Shown here: positions 23,481 through 30,999 of the stretch, piece after piece
Numbering within the stretch: position 1 is the stretch's first letter
Layout of the letters: each line of letters begins with the position of its first letter
Assembly (NCBI GenBank): GCA_029821755.1
Contig: JALGSV010000032.1
Location: 1-38,033 of the forward strand
Direction: 5' to 3'
Length of the DNA: 38,033 nt
Source of the DNA: Candidatus Zipacnadum vermilionense
GTDB lineage: Bacteria; Armatimonadota; Zipacnadia; Zipacnadales; Zipacnadaceae
The notes under the pieces: generated by a model
What the model was told of the DNA's origin: nothing
What the model saw: only the letters and a program-made list of their open reading frames with translations
The model's database searches: none
Program-made: the position numbers and the translations under genes

Positions 23481-23783
23481 ATGCACGAGATAGTCACGTT
23501 GGACCAGTTCAACCGGATCATGCTGGTGGTCGCCTTGGCGGGTTTGCCGCTGGGGGCGATCCTGGGCGCGTTACTGCGGCGGCTCCGGCAAGGCCTGGCG
23601 CTGGGGATGCTGGGGCCGCTGGCCGGACTGGCCTGGCTGCTGTTGCGCTGGACCGTGCGAATTGACCCGGCCACTCACTACGTCGGCCTGTACCGCCCGG
23701 GCGTGCTGGCGGCCGACGTAGTGATCTTCGTGGCTGTAGGAGTCGGGTGGGGCTGGCTGTATCGCAGGGCTTTCACACCATAA
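23481..23783 (+). CDS. Small membrane protein, unknown family
   Basis: A 100-residue protein with three hydrophobic segments (about 13-33, 40-57 and 75-92) and Arg-rich turns (LLRRLRQG), so probably an integral membrane protein. It has no clear Shine-Dalgarno sequence. It lies 14 bp before the first pyruvate-kinase-C-like gene on the same strand and is likely co-transcribed with that pair. Confidence 0.55.
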   Translation: MHEIVTLDQFNRIMLVVALAGLPLGAILGALLRRLRQGLALGMLGPLAGLAWLLLRWTVRIDPATHYVGLYRPGVLAADVVIFVAVGVGWGWLYRRAFTP

Positions 23784-23797
23784 GGAGGCAGAAAAAG

Positions 23798-24352
23798 ATG
23801 GCAAGTATAGCGACACTGCTGTTTGAGAAACCGGGTCCCGGTAACACGGAGGCGACGCTGCAGGCGACCCTGACGCGGGCGCAGGAGTTGGGGATTACCC
23901 AGTTTGTGGTGGCCTCCAGCACCGGCCGTACCGCCCTGCAAGCGGCGGAGGTCCTGGGCGGGCAGGGGCGGGTAATCGGCATTCACCTGGCAAGGTCGGT
24001 CTACGTCGGCCCCGACCCCGACCTGGTCGCCCAGGCCGAGGCGAAGGGCGTAACCTTCTTCACCGGCCCGAGCAGTCTGATGGGGGCGCTTGACTCCGCC
24101 CTCGCCGACAAGGGCGCCTTCCCCGCCGTCCACGTCATCGCCTACACCTACTACACCTTCTCCCAGGGGACGAAGGTGGCGGTGGAGGATGTCCTGATGG
24201 CCGCCGACGCGGGCTTGTTGGACATGGACCAGGAGGTCCTCAGTCTCGCCGGCACCAACGAGGGCTGCGACACGGCGCTGGTAATCAAGCCGGCCTACTC
24301 CAACAAGTTCTTCGAGCTGCAGGTGAGGGAGATTATCGCGAAGCCGAGGTAG
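23798..24352 (+). CDS. Pyruvate kinase C-terminal-domain-like protein 1
   Basis: A 184-residue protein consisting only of a domain like the C-terminal alpha/beta domain of pyruvate kinase, without the catalytic barrel. Recognisable blocks are NTEATLQATLTRAQELG, FVVASSTGRTALQAAEVLGG, and the C-terminal LMAADAGLLDMDQEVLSLAGTNEGCDTALVIKPAYS. Stand-alone proteins of this kind are known in archaea and bacteria, but their reaction is unclear; nucleotide or effector binding is plausible. AAGGAGG sits before the ATG. A close paralogue follows 47 bp downstream, sharing the ending (V/L)REIIAKPR. Confidence 0.8.
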   Translation: MASIATLLFEKPGPGNTEATLQATLTRAQELGITQFVVASSTGRTALQAAEVLGGQGRVIGIHLARSVYVGPDPDLVAQAEAKGVTFFTGPSSLMGALDSALADKGAFPAVHVIAYTYYTFSQGTKVAVEDVLMAADAGLLDMDQEVLSLAGTNEGCDTALVIKPAYSNKFFELQVREIIAKPR

Positions 24353-24399
24353 GCTCGGAGGGCGAGCAAACCTGCCCCACACGGACGGGAGATTGTCTC

Positions 24400-24960
24400 A
24401 TGCCGACCGTTACGACCCTTCTCTTCGATAAGCCAGGCCCGGACAACACCGAGGCGACCCTCCAGGCGGTTCTCTCCCGTGCCCAGACTTTGGGGATCAG
24501 CCAGTTCCTCGTCGCCTCTTCCACCGGACGCACGGCCCTCCGTGCCGCCGAGGTCCTGGGGCCGCAGGGCCGGGTCGTTGCGGTCACTCACTCCGCAGCG
24601 CACTGGGGGCAATGGACCGCGCCTGACCCGGACCTGCTCGCCCGCACTCGCGCCCGGGGCGTCACCGTCCTGACCTGCACCCACGCCTTCGGCGGCCTGA
24701 ACTTCCTGCTGGAGAAGCAAGGCGATCTTCCCCCGACGCGCGTCATGACCTACACCCTGTTCACTTTTTGCCAGGGGATGAAGGTCTGCGTAGAGTGCGC
24801 CCTGATGGCCGCCGACGCGGGGCTGCTGGACATGGAGCAGGAGGTCCTGTGCGTCGCGGGTACGGAGGCCGGGGCGGATACGGCGGTGGTGCTCAGAGCG
24901 GCCTACGGCAACCGCGCGTTTGACCTGAGGGTAAGGGAGATCATCGCGAAGCCGAGGTAA
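24400..24960 (+). CDS. Pyruvate kinase C-terminal-domain-like protein 2
   Basis: A 186-residue paralogue of the preceding gene product. Shared blocks include TLLFDKPGPDNTEATLQAVLSRAQTLGI, ASSTGRTALRAAEVLG, CQGMKVCVECALMAADAGLLDMEQEVL, and the identical end REIIAKPR. The middle (about residues 65-110) differs most, with AAHWGQWTAPDPDLL here against ARSVYVGPDPDLV, so ligand specificity may have diverged. No clear ribosome binding site is seen before its ATG. Confidence 0.8.
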   Translation: MPTVTTLLFDKPGPDNTEATLQAVLSRAQTLGISQFLVASSTGRTALRAAEVLGPQGRVVAVTHSAAHWGQWTAPDPDLLARTRARGVTVLTCTHAFGGLNFLLEKQGDLPPTRVMTYTLFTFCQGMKVCVECALMAADAGLLDMEQEVLCVAGTEAGADTAVVLRAAYGNRAFDLRVREIIAKPR

Positions 24961-24966
24961 GGGTCC

Positions 24967-25026
24967 GTGTGGCGCGGGCTTTCCAGCCCGCGATCCCTAG
25001 GACTGCTGGGAAGCCCGCCTCATGCG
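24967..25026. repeat. Nested inverted repeats after the pyruvate-kinase-like pair
   Basis: An inner hairpin CGCGGGCT-TTCC-AGCCCGCG (24973-24992) lies within a larger imperfect inverted repeat whose right arm reads CTGGGAAGCCCGCC...CGACAC. It follows the second gene by 6 bp. It has no T-run. Confidence 0.6.
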
Positions 25027-25105
25027 ACACGCAGCCAGGTAGTAGGTCAGTCTGAGTCAGGACGAGAAGGGGGCGCGGGGGCGGAGGGGCGCGAGAAGCT
25101 TGCGC

Positions 25106-25807
25106 TTACCAACTAGAGGGCTTGGAGAATGAACCGTTCTTGTCAGAGATGGTCGGGGGGAACTCGGAGTTGACTATCATCCAAGTGGGAATGTCGCGGA
25201 TATATGTGGCCACTCTATCCAATTGCCTGGTCCTATTCTCGGGATTCCTGACCTTCTTGACCCTGTGCGGTCTGCAGACATGGACTGGTTTGCCTACATC
25301 CTGCACCACCAGGCGAATGGCTTCGGCTAGATCAGTGTCGCCGGACACGACAAGGGCAAGCTCAAAGGTGCGAGTTGGATCGGTTTGGTGTGCGTCGTGC
25401 ACTAAGTGCGCGGCGAGATTCACATCTGAACCCTTCTCTTCTGAGCGCATGACGCGAACCATTTCTGGCTTCATGCCCACGACGTTATCTCCCGATGCCT
25501 GCTGTGCCTCCAGGCCAAGCACGGATGACTCAGTAGGCATCCATTTCGCCCAACGCGCGAACTTGCCTTCGATGCGTTCGACGATCCCGAGGGTGTCAAG
25601 TGCCCGCCAATAGGTGCGTTGCCGATTTCGTTGGTCGGGGTCATCCGTCCTTCTCTCTACGAGCGCCGGGAAGTACTTGACGCGCTCGATGGTGTCGTCA
25701 GGGCGGAGCTGCTGGCTGAGGGCTCTGAGGTCTATCCATTTGCACTCGGTCCGTTTGGCCGCACCATGATAGAAGTTAAAGCCGTCAACGTAGACCCAAC
25801 AACGCAT
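25106..25807 (-). CDS. NYN-domain (LabA/DUF88-type) predicted ribonuclease
   Basis: A 233-residue protein of the NYN family, PIN-like metal-dependent nucleases thought to process RNA in the cytoplasm. The acidic active-site residues are all visible: Asp8 in YVDGFNFYHG, Asp128 in EEKGSDVNLAAH, and Asp157/Asp159 in VVSGDTDLAEAI. The ATG at 25807 has GGGAGGG 5-7 bp upstream. A promoter with near-consensus boxes lies about 100 bp upstream, and between them is a hairpin followed by six U residues that ends just 8 nt before the Shine-Dalgarno sequence. Expression may therefore be controlled by attenuation. It stands alone. Related solitary genes are often in phage-defence or stress settings. Confidence 0.88.
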   Translation of the reverse strand: MRCWVYVDGFNFYHGAAKRTECKWIDLRALSQQLRPDDTIERVKYFPALVERRTDDPDQRNRQRTYWRALDTLGIVERIEGKFARWAKWMPTESSVLGLEAQQASGDNVVGMKPEMVRVMRSEEKGSDVNLAAHLVHDAHQTDPTRTFELALVVSGDTDLAEAIRLVVQDVGKPVHVCRPHRVKKVRNPENRTRQLDRVATYIRDIPTWMIVNSEFPPTISDKNGSFSKPSSW

Positions 25808-25821
25808 CGGCTTCCCTCCCG

Positions 25822-25852
25822 AAAAAAGCAGGCCACCTCTTGCGAGGTGGCC
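25822..25852 (-). terminator. Terminator/attenuator in the NYN gene leader
   Basis: On the minus strand: GGCCACCTC (25852-25844), loop GCAA, GAGGTGGCC (25839-25831), then TGC and six T. This is a textbook intrinsic terminator, yet it lies inside the leader of the NYN gene, 15-20 nt before the start codon. A second stem, CCCAGGC/GCCTGGG, precedes it. The arrangement suits transcription attenuation or a riboregulator. Confidence 0.75.
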
Positions 25853-25896
25853 CACGGCCCAGGCCGCAATGCCTGGGGCTGGTTTTATGTATGGTT

Positions 25897-25925
25897 ATCA
25901 TACACAGGTGTGACACGGAAGTCAA
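25897..25925 (-). promoter_or_regulatory. Sigma-70 promoter of the NYN gene
   Basis: On the minus strand: TTGACT (25925-25920), 17-bp spacer, TATGAT (25902-25897). The predicted start near 25890 leaves a leader of about 80 nt containing the terminator-like hairpin. Confidence 0.78.
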
Positions 25926-26101
25926 GGCCATTTTCCGGTTCTTGGGGCTTTTCTTGCCTTCTTCCGGTTACAGCCAGGCCAGGGATGTCTTGACAGAGGA
26001 CGACTCCCGGGATAGCAGCGGGCGTTGCCGATCACGTTTGGTCAATCGGCGAGATCGTTGCCCTACTCTCAAACTGATCCACTACCCGCGGCCCGGTGCG
26101 G

Positions 26102-26130
26102 TTGACATCCTCCCTCCCCCGGCGTAAAGT
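26102..26130 (+). promoter_or_regulatory. Sigma-70 promoter of ilvC
   Basis: TTGACA at 26102-26107, 17-bp spacer, TAAAGT at 26125-26130. The start near 26137 would give a leader of about 125 nt. Confidence 0.6.
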
Positions 26131-26142
26131 AATCTCTCAACT

Positions 26143-26168
26143 GGACGCCGCTGTGCGTCCGGGGTTTT
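26143..26168 (+). promoter_or_regulatory. Terminator-like hairpin in the ilvC leader
   Basis: GGACGC, loop CGCTGT, GCGTCC, then GGGGTTTTG. The 6-bp GC stem with a trailing U-run sits just after the predicted transcription start and about 90 nt before the ilvC Shine-Dalgarno sequence. It could be an attenuator. No Ile/Val/Leu-rich leader peptide or T-box sequence is visible. Confidence 0.45.
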
Positions 26169-26260
26169 GTCTTACCTGATTCAACCAGAACGCACCGGTG
26201 CGAATCCGAATTCGCTGGGAAACCTGTGCTACCCGTTAACGCACGAAGGGAGTCCTTTTC

Positions 26261-27259
<999 letters not shown>

Positions 27260-27287
27260 ACGGCCGCTGAACGGCGCCCGCGGATGG

Positions 27288-27316
27288 GCGCTGAGCCTGC
27301 CCCGCAGGCTCAGCGC
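27288..27316. repeat. 13-bp perfect palindrome after ilvC
   Basis: GCGCTGAGCCTGC, loop CCC, GCAGGCTCAGCGC. It lies 28 bp after the ilvC stop without a T-run. It could stabilise the transcript end; it also fits the set of dispersed intergenic palindromes in the window. Confidence 0.75.
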
Positions 27317-27437
27317 TACCTACAAGCATCCGGCCCACTCCCCTCCCCGCGAGAAGGACGACTCCGTGGCCGCCTCACTCGTGACTCGCGTCCTCTCGAT
27401 CTGATCGTCTCGCCCGCGTTTCTCAAGCCCACCCCCG

Positions 27438-27602
27438 GTGATTGCTTCGACTCCTCCCAACGCCCTGACCGACCTGTTCCCCGACCACCAGCGCTACGCG
27501 GACTACGTGAAGGTGATAGACGTCCCGGCGGTGACCGGCGGGGCGAAGGTGCAGGTAGTGGCGGATGCCCAGGAGCAGCGGGCGATTTGCTTTCTGGAGT
27601 AG
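27438..27602 (+). pseudogene. C-terminal coding fragment, copy 1 (VIDVPAVTGG...AICFLE)
   Basis: A 54-residue frame from a GTG, without a ribosome binding site, reading ASTPPNALTDLFPDHQRYADYV and then a 27-residue end DVPAVTGGAKVQ...AICFLE before TAG. The last 84 nt recur at 29335-29418 with mostly synonymous changes, which shows that this frame was protein-coding in the recent past. I do not recognise the family. It may be a truncated gene or the tail of one. Confidence 0.5.
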
Positions 27603-27890
27603 GAATCAGGTATTGTGTCCCCAATTGGGCAAGAGGCAGGACCTGACTGCCTGCAGGTCTGACAGGGCGCTGTTTGGGTTACTGCTTGAGTGTGGGGCAG
27701 GCTTCTGCCTGCTCGCCAAACTCGGCTGGAACTGGTTTCAGAACCCCTCCAAAGGGGTCCCTCTAGTCCAACCTGTTGGTGTGACCCCCCTTGCTTGGTG
27801 GGGCGGATCAGAGTTTCAGAACGCCCCGACGGACCCGGTTGGGGCTTTGAAACAGCTTCTAGCGTCCCGGTCAGGAAAGGCGGCAGCTCT
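27603..27890 (+). promoter_or_regulatory. Structured leader of the polyferredoxin gene
   Basis: Gene-free 290 bp with several hairpins: GGCAGGCTTCTGCC near 27700, ACCCCT-CCAA-AGGGGT near 27744-27759, and GTTTCA...GCCCC...GGGGC..TGAAAC at 27813-27853. The decamer GTTTCAGAAC occurs at 27735 and again at 27813, exactly 78 bp apart, each opening a CCCC/GGGG hairpin. It may be a structured RNA leader or a dispersed repeat. No clear promoter is seen. Confidence 0.4.
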
Positions 27891-29336
27891 ATGGCTCGCG
27901 CTGCTAGTCGCCCGCGTCTTACCCCCGCCCGTGCGTTGCGTCTGGTCTCGCTGCTCGGTGTCTGGGTGTTTATTACCATCAACGCGGCCCTGCACCAGAA
28001 GACCGGCGGCGGCCCTGAGGGGTGCCCTACGGTGGATGCCTTCTGCCCCTTCGGCGGCCTGGAAACGCTCTACAAGTGGGCTGCGGAGGGGACCTTCCTC
28101 CCGCGTATCTTCCCCTCTTCCCTGCTGCTCTTGGCGGGGACCGTGCTGCTCGCCCTGGTTCTGCGCCGCGCTTTCTGCGGTTGGATCTGCCCTCTGGGAG
28201 CCATGCAAGAGCTGTTTGCCGGCGTGGGCCGACGCCTGGGCTGGCGGCGCTCTACCCAGGGCAGCAAGCTGGACGCCGCGCTCCGGCCGCTCAAGTACGT
28301 GGTGCTAGTAGTGATAATCGCCGGCACCTGGCTGACGGGGGAGTTGGTCTTCCGCCCCTATGACCCCTGGGCGGCCTGGGCGCATGTGCCGGCCGGTCTG
28401 GGAGAATTGCACGAAGAGTTCCTCATCGGCACCCTGGTCTTGGGGCTGACCCTACTGGGGTCGGTGCTGGTGGATCGGCCTTGGTGTCGCTACCTGTGTC
28501 CCCTCGGGGCGTTGCTCGGCGGGGTCTCACATCTGGGGGCGACCCGGGTGGTTCGCCGGGAAGAAACTTGCCGACACTGCGGCGCTTGTGACCGGGCCTG
28601 CCCGGTGGACATTCCGGTCGAAGCGCTGTCCCAGGTCCGCACCACGGAATGCCTCTCCTGCGCGGAGTGTGTGGCGGTCTGTCCCGTTCCAGACACGCTG
28701 CAACTACGTGCCGGGCGCCGGGTCCTTTCGCCGCTAACCTTCGGTATCGCGACCTTGGGCATATTCTTTGGGTTGATCCTGATTACGCAGGCCACCGGGG
28801 TATGGCGGGCCCGTCCTGTCACCATGGCCGAGATCACCGGACAGGGCGCGACCCTCGATGCCGCCAACATTCGCGGGTTCATGTCCCTGCAGCAGATCGC
28901 TGAGAGCTATGGCGTGTCTGCGCCGGAGATACTGCGCGTCCTAGCGCTACCTCCTGACACCGACCTCTCCCGGCAAATCCGGCACCTGATGCCGGCGGCA
29001 GGGCGCGAAGTCGACGAGGTGCGGCAAGCAGTTGTCCAGTTGTTGGGCCAACCTGGGTCAAGCGGCGGTCCGACTACGCCGGCTCCGCCTTCGGCTGCAG
29101 GCGGATCGGGGGACGGCTCCGGCGGGGCCGGGGAGGCCCAGGGCCTGACCGGGATGACCACGCTGCGCCAGGTGGAGGAGCAGCACCAAGTGCCGGCGGA
29201 CTGGCTGCTCGACAAGCTGGGATTGCCTGCCGATACTGACCGCGAGACGCCGCTGCGGGACCTGTTGAGGCCCCGGGAGCAGGAGGTGCAGGAAGTGCGG
29301 GAGGCGGTCGAGGAGTATAGGCGTTCGGGGCCCTGA
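27891..29336 (+). CDS. NapH-like membrane polyferredoxin with duplicated C-terminal domain
   Basis: A 481-residue membrane iron-sulfur protein, likely an electron carrier to or from the membrane. Membrane helices lie at about 17-34, 74-92, 134-150, 177-194 and 283-301. CGWICPLG (96-103) and CRYLCPLG (199-206) are the NapH/RdxA-type cysteine motifs; two 4Fe-4S clusters follow (Cys227, 230, 233, 237 and Cys254, 257, 260, 264). The C-terminal part, after a Gly/Pro/Ser linker (388-418), carries two copies of a small helical domain: GFMSLQQIAESYGVSAPEILRVLALPPDTD (329-358) and MTTLRQVEEQHQVPADWLLDKLGLPADTD (422-450). I start at the ATG with AGGAAAGG about 10 bp upstream; the longer frame lies in the structured leader. 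No partner reductase is adjacent. Confidence 0.87.
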   Translation: MARAASRPRLTPARALRLVSLLGVWVFITINAALHQKTGGGPEGCPTVDAFCPFGGLETLYKWAAEGTFLPRIFPSSLLLLAGTVLLALVLRRAFCGWICPLGAMQELFAGVGRRLGWRRSTQGSKLDAALRPLKYVVLVVIIAGTWLTGELVFRPYDPWAAWAHVPAGLGELHEEFLIGTLVLGLTLLGSVLVDRPWCRYLCPLGALLGGVSHLGATRVVRREETCRHCGACDRACPVDIPVEALSQVRTTECLSCAECVAVCPVPDTLQLRAGRRVLSPLTFGIATLGIFFGLILITQATGVWRARPVTMAEITGQGATLDAANIRGFMSLQQIAESYGVSAPEILRVLALPPDTDLSRQIRHLMPAAGREVDEVRQAVVQLLGQPGSSGGPTTPAPPSAAGGSGDGSGGAGEAQGLTGMTTLRQVEEQHQVPADWLLDKLGLPADTDRETPLRDLLRPREQEVQEVREAVEEYRRSGP

Positions 29337-29418
29337 CGTCCCGGCGGTAACCGGCGGGGCGAGGGTCCAAGTAGTAGCGGATGCCCAGGAGCAGCAGGCG
29401 ATCTGCTTTCTGGAGTAG
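29335..29418 (+). pseudogene. C-terminal coding fragment, copy 2 (DVPAVTGG...AICFLE)
   Basis: 84 nt beginning at the polyferredoxin stop codon, reading DVPAVTGGARVQVVADAQEQ and then QAICFLE before TAG. It matches 27519-27602 at 77 of 84 positions; five of the seven changes are synonymous third-position changes and the other two are Lys/Arg and Arg/Gln. It has no start codon of its own. It is the tail of an unknown gene, placed so that the pair of copies brackets the polyferredoxin gene. Confidence 0.55.
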
Positions 29419-29479
29419 CGGCGGGGTTCATTGCGCCCAGTGCCGTGGGAGAGGATACCTGTTCCCGCTCGAGATAAGT

Positions 29480-29525
29480 ATGGTGTCCCCCGATTTTCCC
29501 CGATGGTGTCCCCCGATTTTCCCCG
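29480..29525. repeat. Two perfect tandem 23-bp repeats
   Basis: Two identical head-to-tail 23-bp units beginning ATGGTGTCCCCCG and ending TTTTCCCCG. Similar GTGTCCCC sequence occurs at about 27614, and GTCCCCCG at 3724. They lie between the fragment copy 2 and the convergent end of the HEPN-motif gene. Confidence 0.8.
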
Positions 29526-29584
29526 GGCCGCCCCGGCCAGTTCCCGCAGCAGGCCATTCTCAGCTCCCGGCACCGCTTCTGCCC

Positions 29585-30913
29585 TCACCGCGGGGCGAGT
29601 GCCTCGAAGTACTTGGTAAGGAAATCGTCTTGCCGCAAGCGAAGGATCGTCTGCTCCACCTCGTGACGGTCCACCGGTCCTTGGTGAGCACAGGAGTTGC
29701 GCAGACGCTTCAGGTCATTAAGCAGGGACTGGGTCCTCGAACACCGCAGGAAGTCAGGGTCCCAGCGAGTTGCCAGAAAGGCTCGAACTGCTTCCGGCGT
29801 GGGCTCGTTGGAGCGAGGGATGATCTCCCAGGCTATCTGCTCGTTCCTCAGACGCTCATAGCGCGTGCCGTCCGGGCGCTTCGCGCGGTGGCGCTTCGCG
29901 CGGCGCTCCCAGTCTCGAAAATCCCTGATCCATTGGCGCTCAATTGCTCCCCAGTAGGCGATGGCGATGTTTCGTGCGCTGCGCCTGAAGCTAGTCTGGC
30001 TGAGCACCTTCGCCTCTATGAGGATGCGCTGCACGATATAGTCAAGACGGTCCCACACGCCCGGCATCTGCCGTTGCAGATCCACCTCTGCCTGCTCGTA
30101 AAGCTCGGGCATCCTGGACTCCTCTTCCAGGGCAGCTAGCTGAAGCTCCAGTCTTCCATAGAGATCCCACTCAATCTCGCCGTTGGCGGCCTTCCTGTCC
30201 AGGATAGCCAAGTGGGTATTGGCTTCCTCGTGACGACCAACATCGCCGTAGAGAATCCGCAAGGCCTCGTGGTAGTAAACCCAGACCTCTGGGAATTGCT
30301 CCCAGAGCTCCTCTTCGTTTGACTGCAGGCAGAACTCGTAGATGCTGATGGCGTGAAGCGGTTTGCCCTGATTGAGGTATCTCTTTGCCAGTTCCAGGGA
30401 GGTGAATACGGGCTCGAGGCTAAGGAAACCGTCGTAGTGTTCGCCGAAGTACCTGTCGAGAAACTCCTGCCAAGCATTGTCGAGAGCTACCTCCTCAAGC
30501 GGCCAATCGCCAAAGGGCAGTTGGTCCAGGAACGGCGGTAGCACATCGATATCGCCCCTAGGCTCAAACGCTAGGTACATTGCATAGTCAATTGCTCCCG
30601 CGCACAATGAATGCTGGCGCACCAGAACCTCGAGAATTCGACCATGAACGAAAGGAGGAGCGATGTCGTTGAGATACTCCCGGGTGGCCCCTGAAGCCAG
30701 GGCGGCAAGTTCTGGCCGCCAGCGAGGTGCATTCTCGTGGAGTTGCTCAAGCAGGGCTGCACCTTTCGCCTCGATCTCCTCTCCGACGTCACCCCATGGC
30801 CCCAGATAGACCTGTCGGCCCCGCCCCTTGGGCCGTAGCCGGTTGGCCGCGCGTGCTGATTCCGACTCACGTTTGAGCGCCCCAATATCGTGCAGCCAAT
30901 CAGAGTATGTCAT
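29585..30913 (-). CDS. Large helical protein with HEPN-type RNxxxH motif
   Basis: A 442-residue, mostly helical, charged protein of no family I can name. The middle (about 165-300) has TPR-like helix pairs (LAKRYLNQGKPLHAISIYEFCLQ and the following). The C-terminal 90 residues end in LLNDLKRLRNSCAHQGPVDRHEVEQTILRL, where Arg405-Asn406 and His410 form the Rx4H motif of HEPN ribonucleases. Many HEPN proteins cut RNA in anti-phage or toxin systems, but non-catalytic HEPN domains also exist. GGAGG lies 7 bp before the ATG. It is a single gene; the tgt gene ends 87 bp upstream on the same strand. A defence role is inference from the motif. Confidence 0.72.
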   Translation of the reverse strand: MTYSDWLHDIGALKRESESARAANRLRPKGRGRQVYLGPWGDVGEEIEAKGAALLEQLHENAPRWRPELAALASGATREYLNDIAPPFVHGRILEVLVRQHSLCAGAIDYAMYLAFEPRGDIDVLPPFLDQLPFGDWPLEEVALDNAWQEFLDRYFGEHYDGFLSLEPVFTSLELAKRYLNQGKPLHAISIYEFCLQSNEEELWEQFPEVWVYYHEALRILYGDVGRHEEANTHLAILDRKAANGEIEWDLYGRLELQLAALEEESRMPELYEQAEVDLQRQMPGVWDRLDYIVQRILIEAKVLSQTSFRRSARNIAIAYWGAIERQWIRDFRDWERRAKRHRAKRPDGTRYERLRNEQIAWEIIPRSNEPTPEAVRAFLATRWDPDFLRCSRTQSLLNDLKRLRNSCAHQGPVDRHEVEQTILRLRQDDFLTKYFEALAPR

Positions 30914-30999
30914 TCAGTGTCCTCCAAGGCGCGGGATGCGACACCTGTCTCGTGCGGGAACGCCCAATGCTTTCCCCGGCTGTGCAAGTTGCTGTTCCC

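Larger units (their letters stand above)
25808..26260. other. Divergent regulatory region between the NYN gene and ilvC
   Basis: No gene is seen. It holds the NYN leader with a terminator-like hairpin (25822-25852) and promoter (25897-25925) on the minus strand, and the ilvC promoter (26102-26130) and leader hairpin (26143-26168) on the plus strand. The middle, about 25930-26100, shows nothing I recognise. Confidence 0.65.

Noticed and set aside
26190-26240. Cobalamin riboswitch suggested by ACCGGTGCGAATCC
   Set aside because: The B12 box and the surrounding conserved blocks are missing; the resemblance is only to a short element.
27735-27853. CRISPR array suggested by GTTTCAGAAC units 78 bp apart
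   Set aside because: Only two units, the arms differ beyond the first 10 nt, no third unit lies at the same period, and no cas gene is present.
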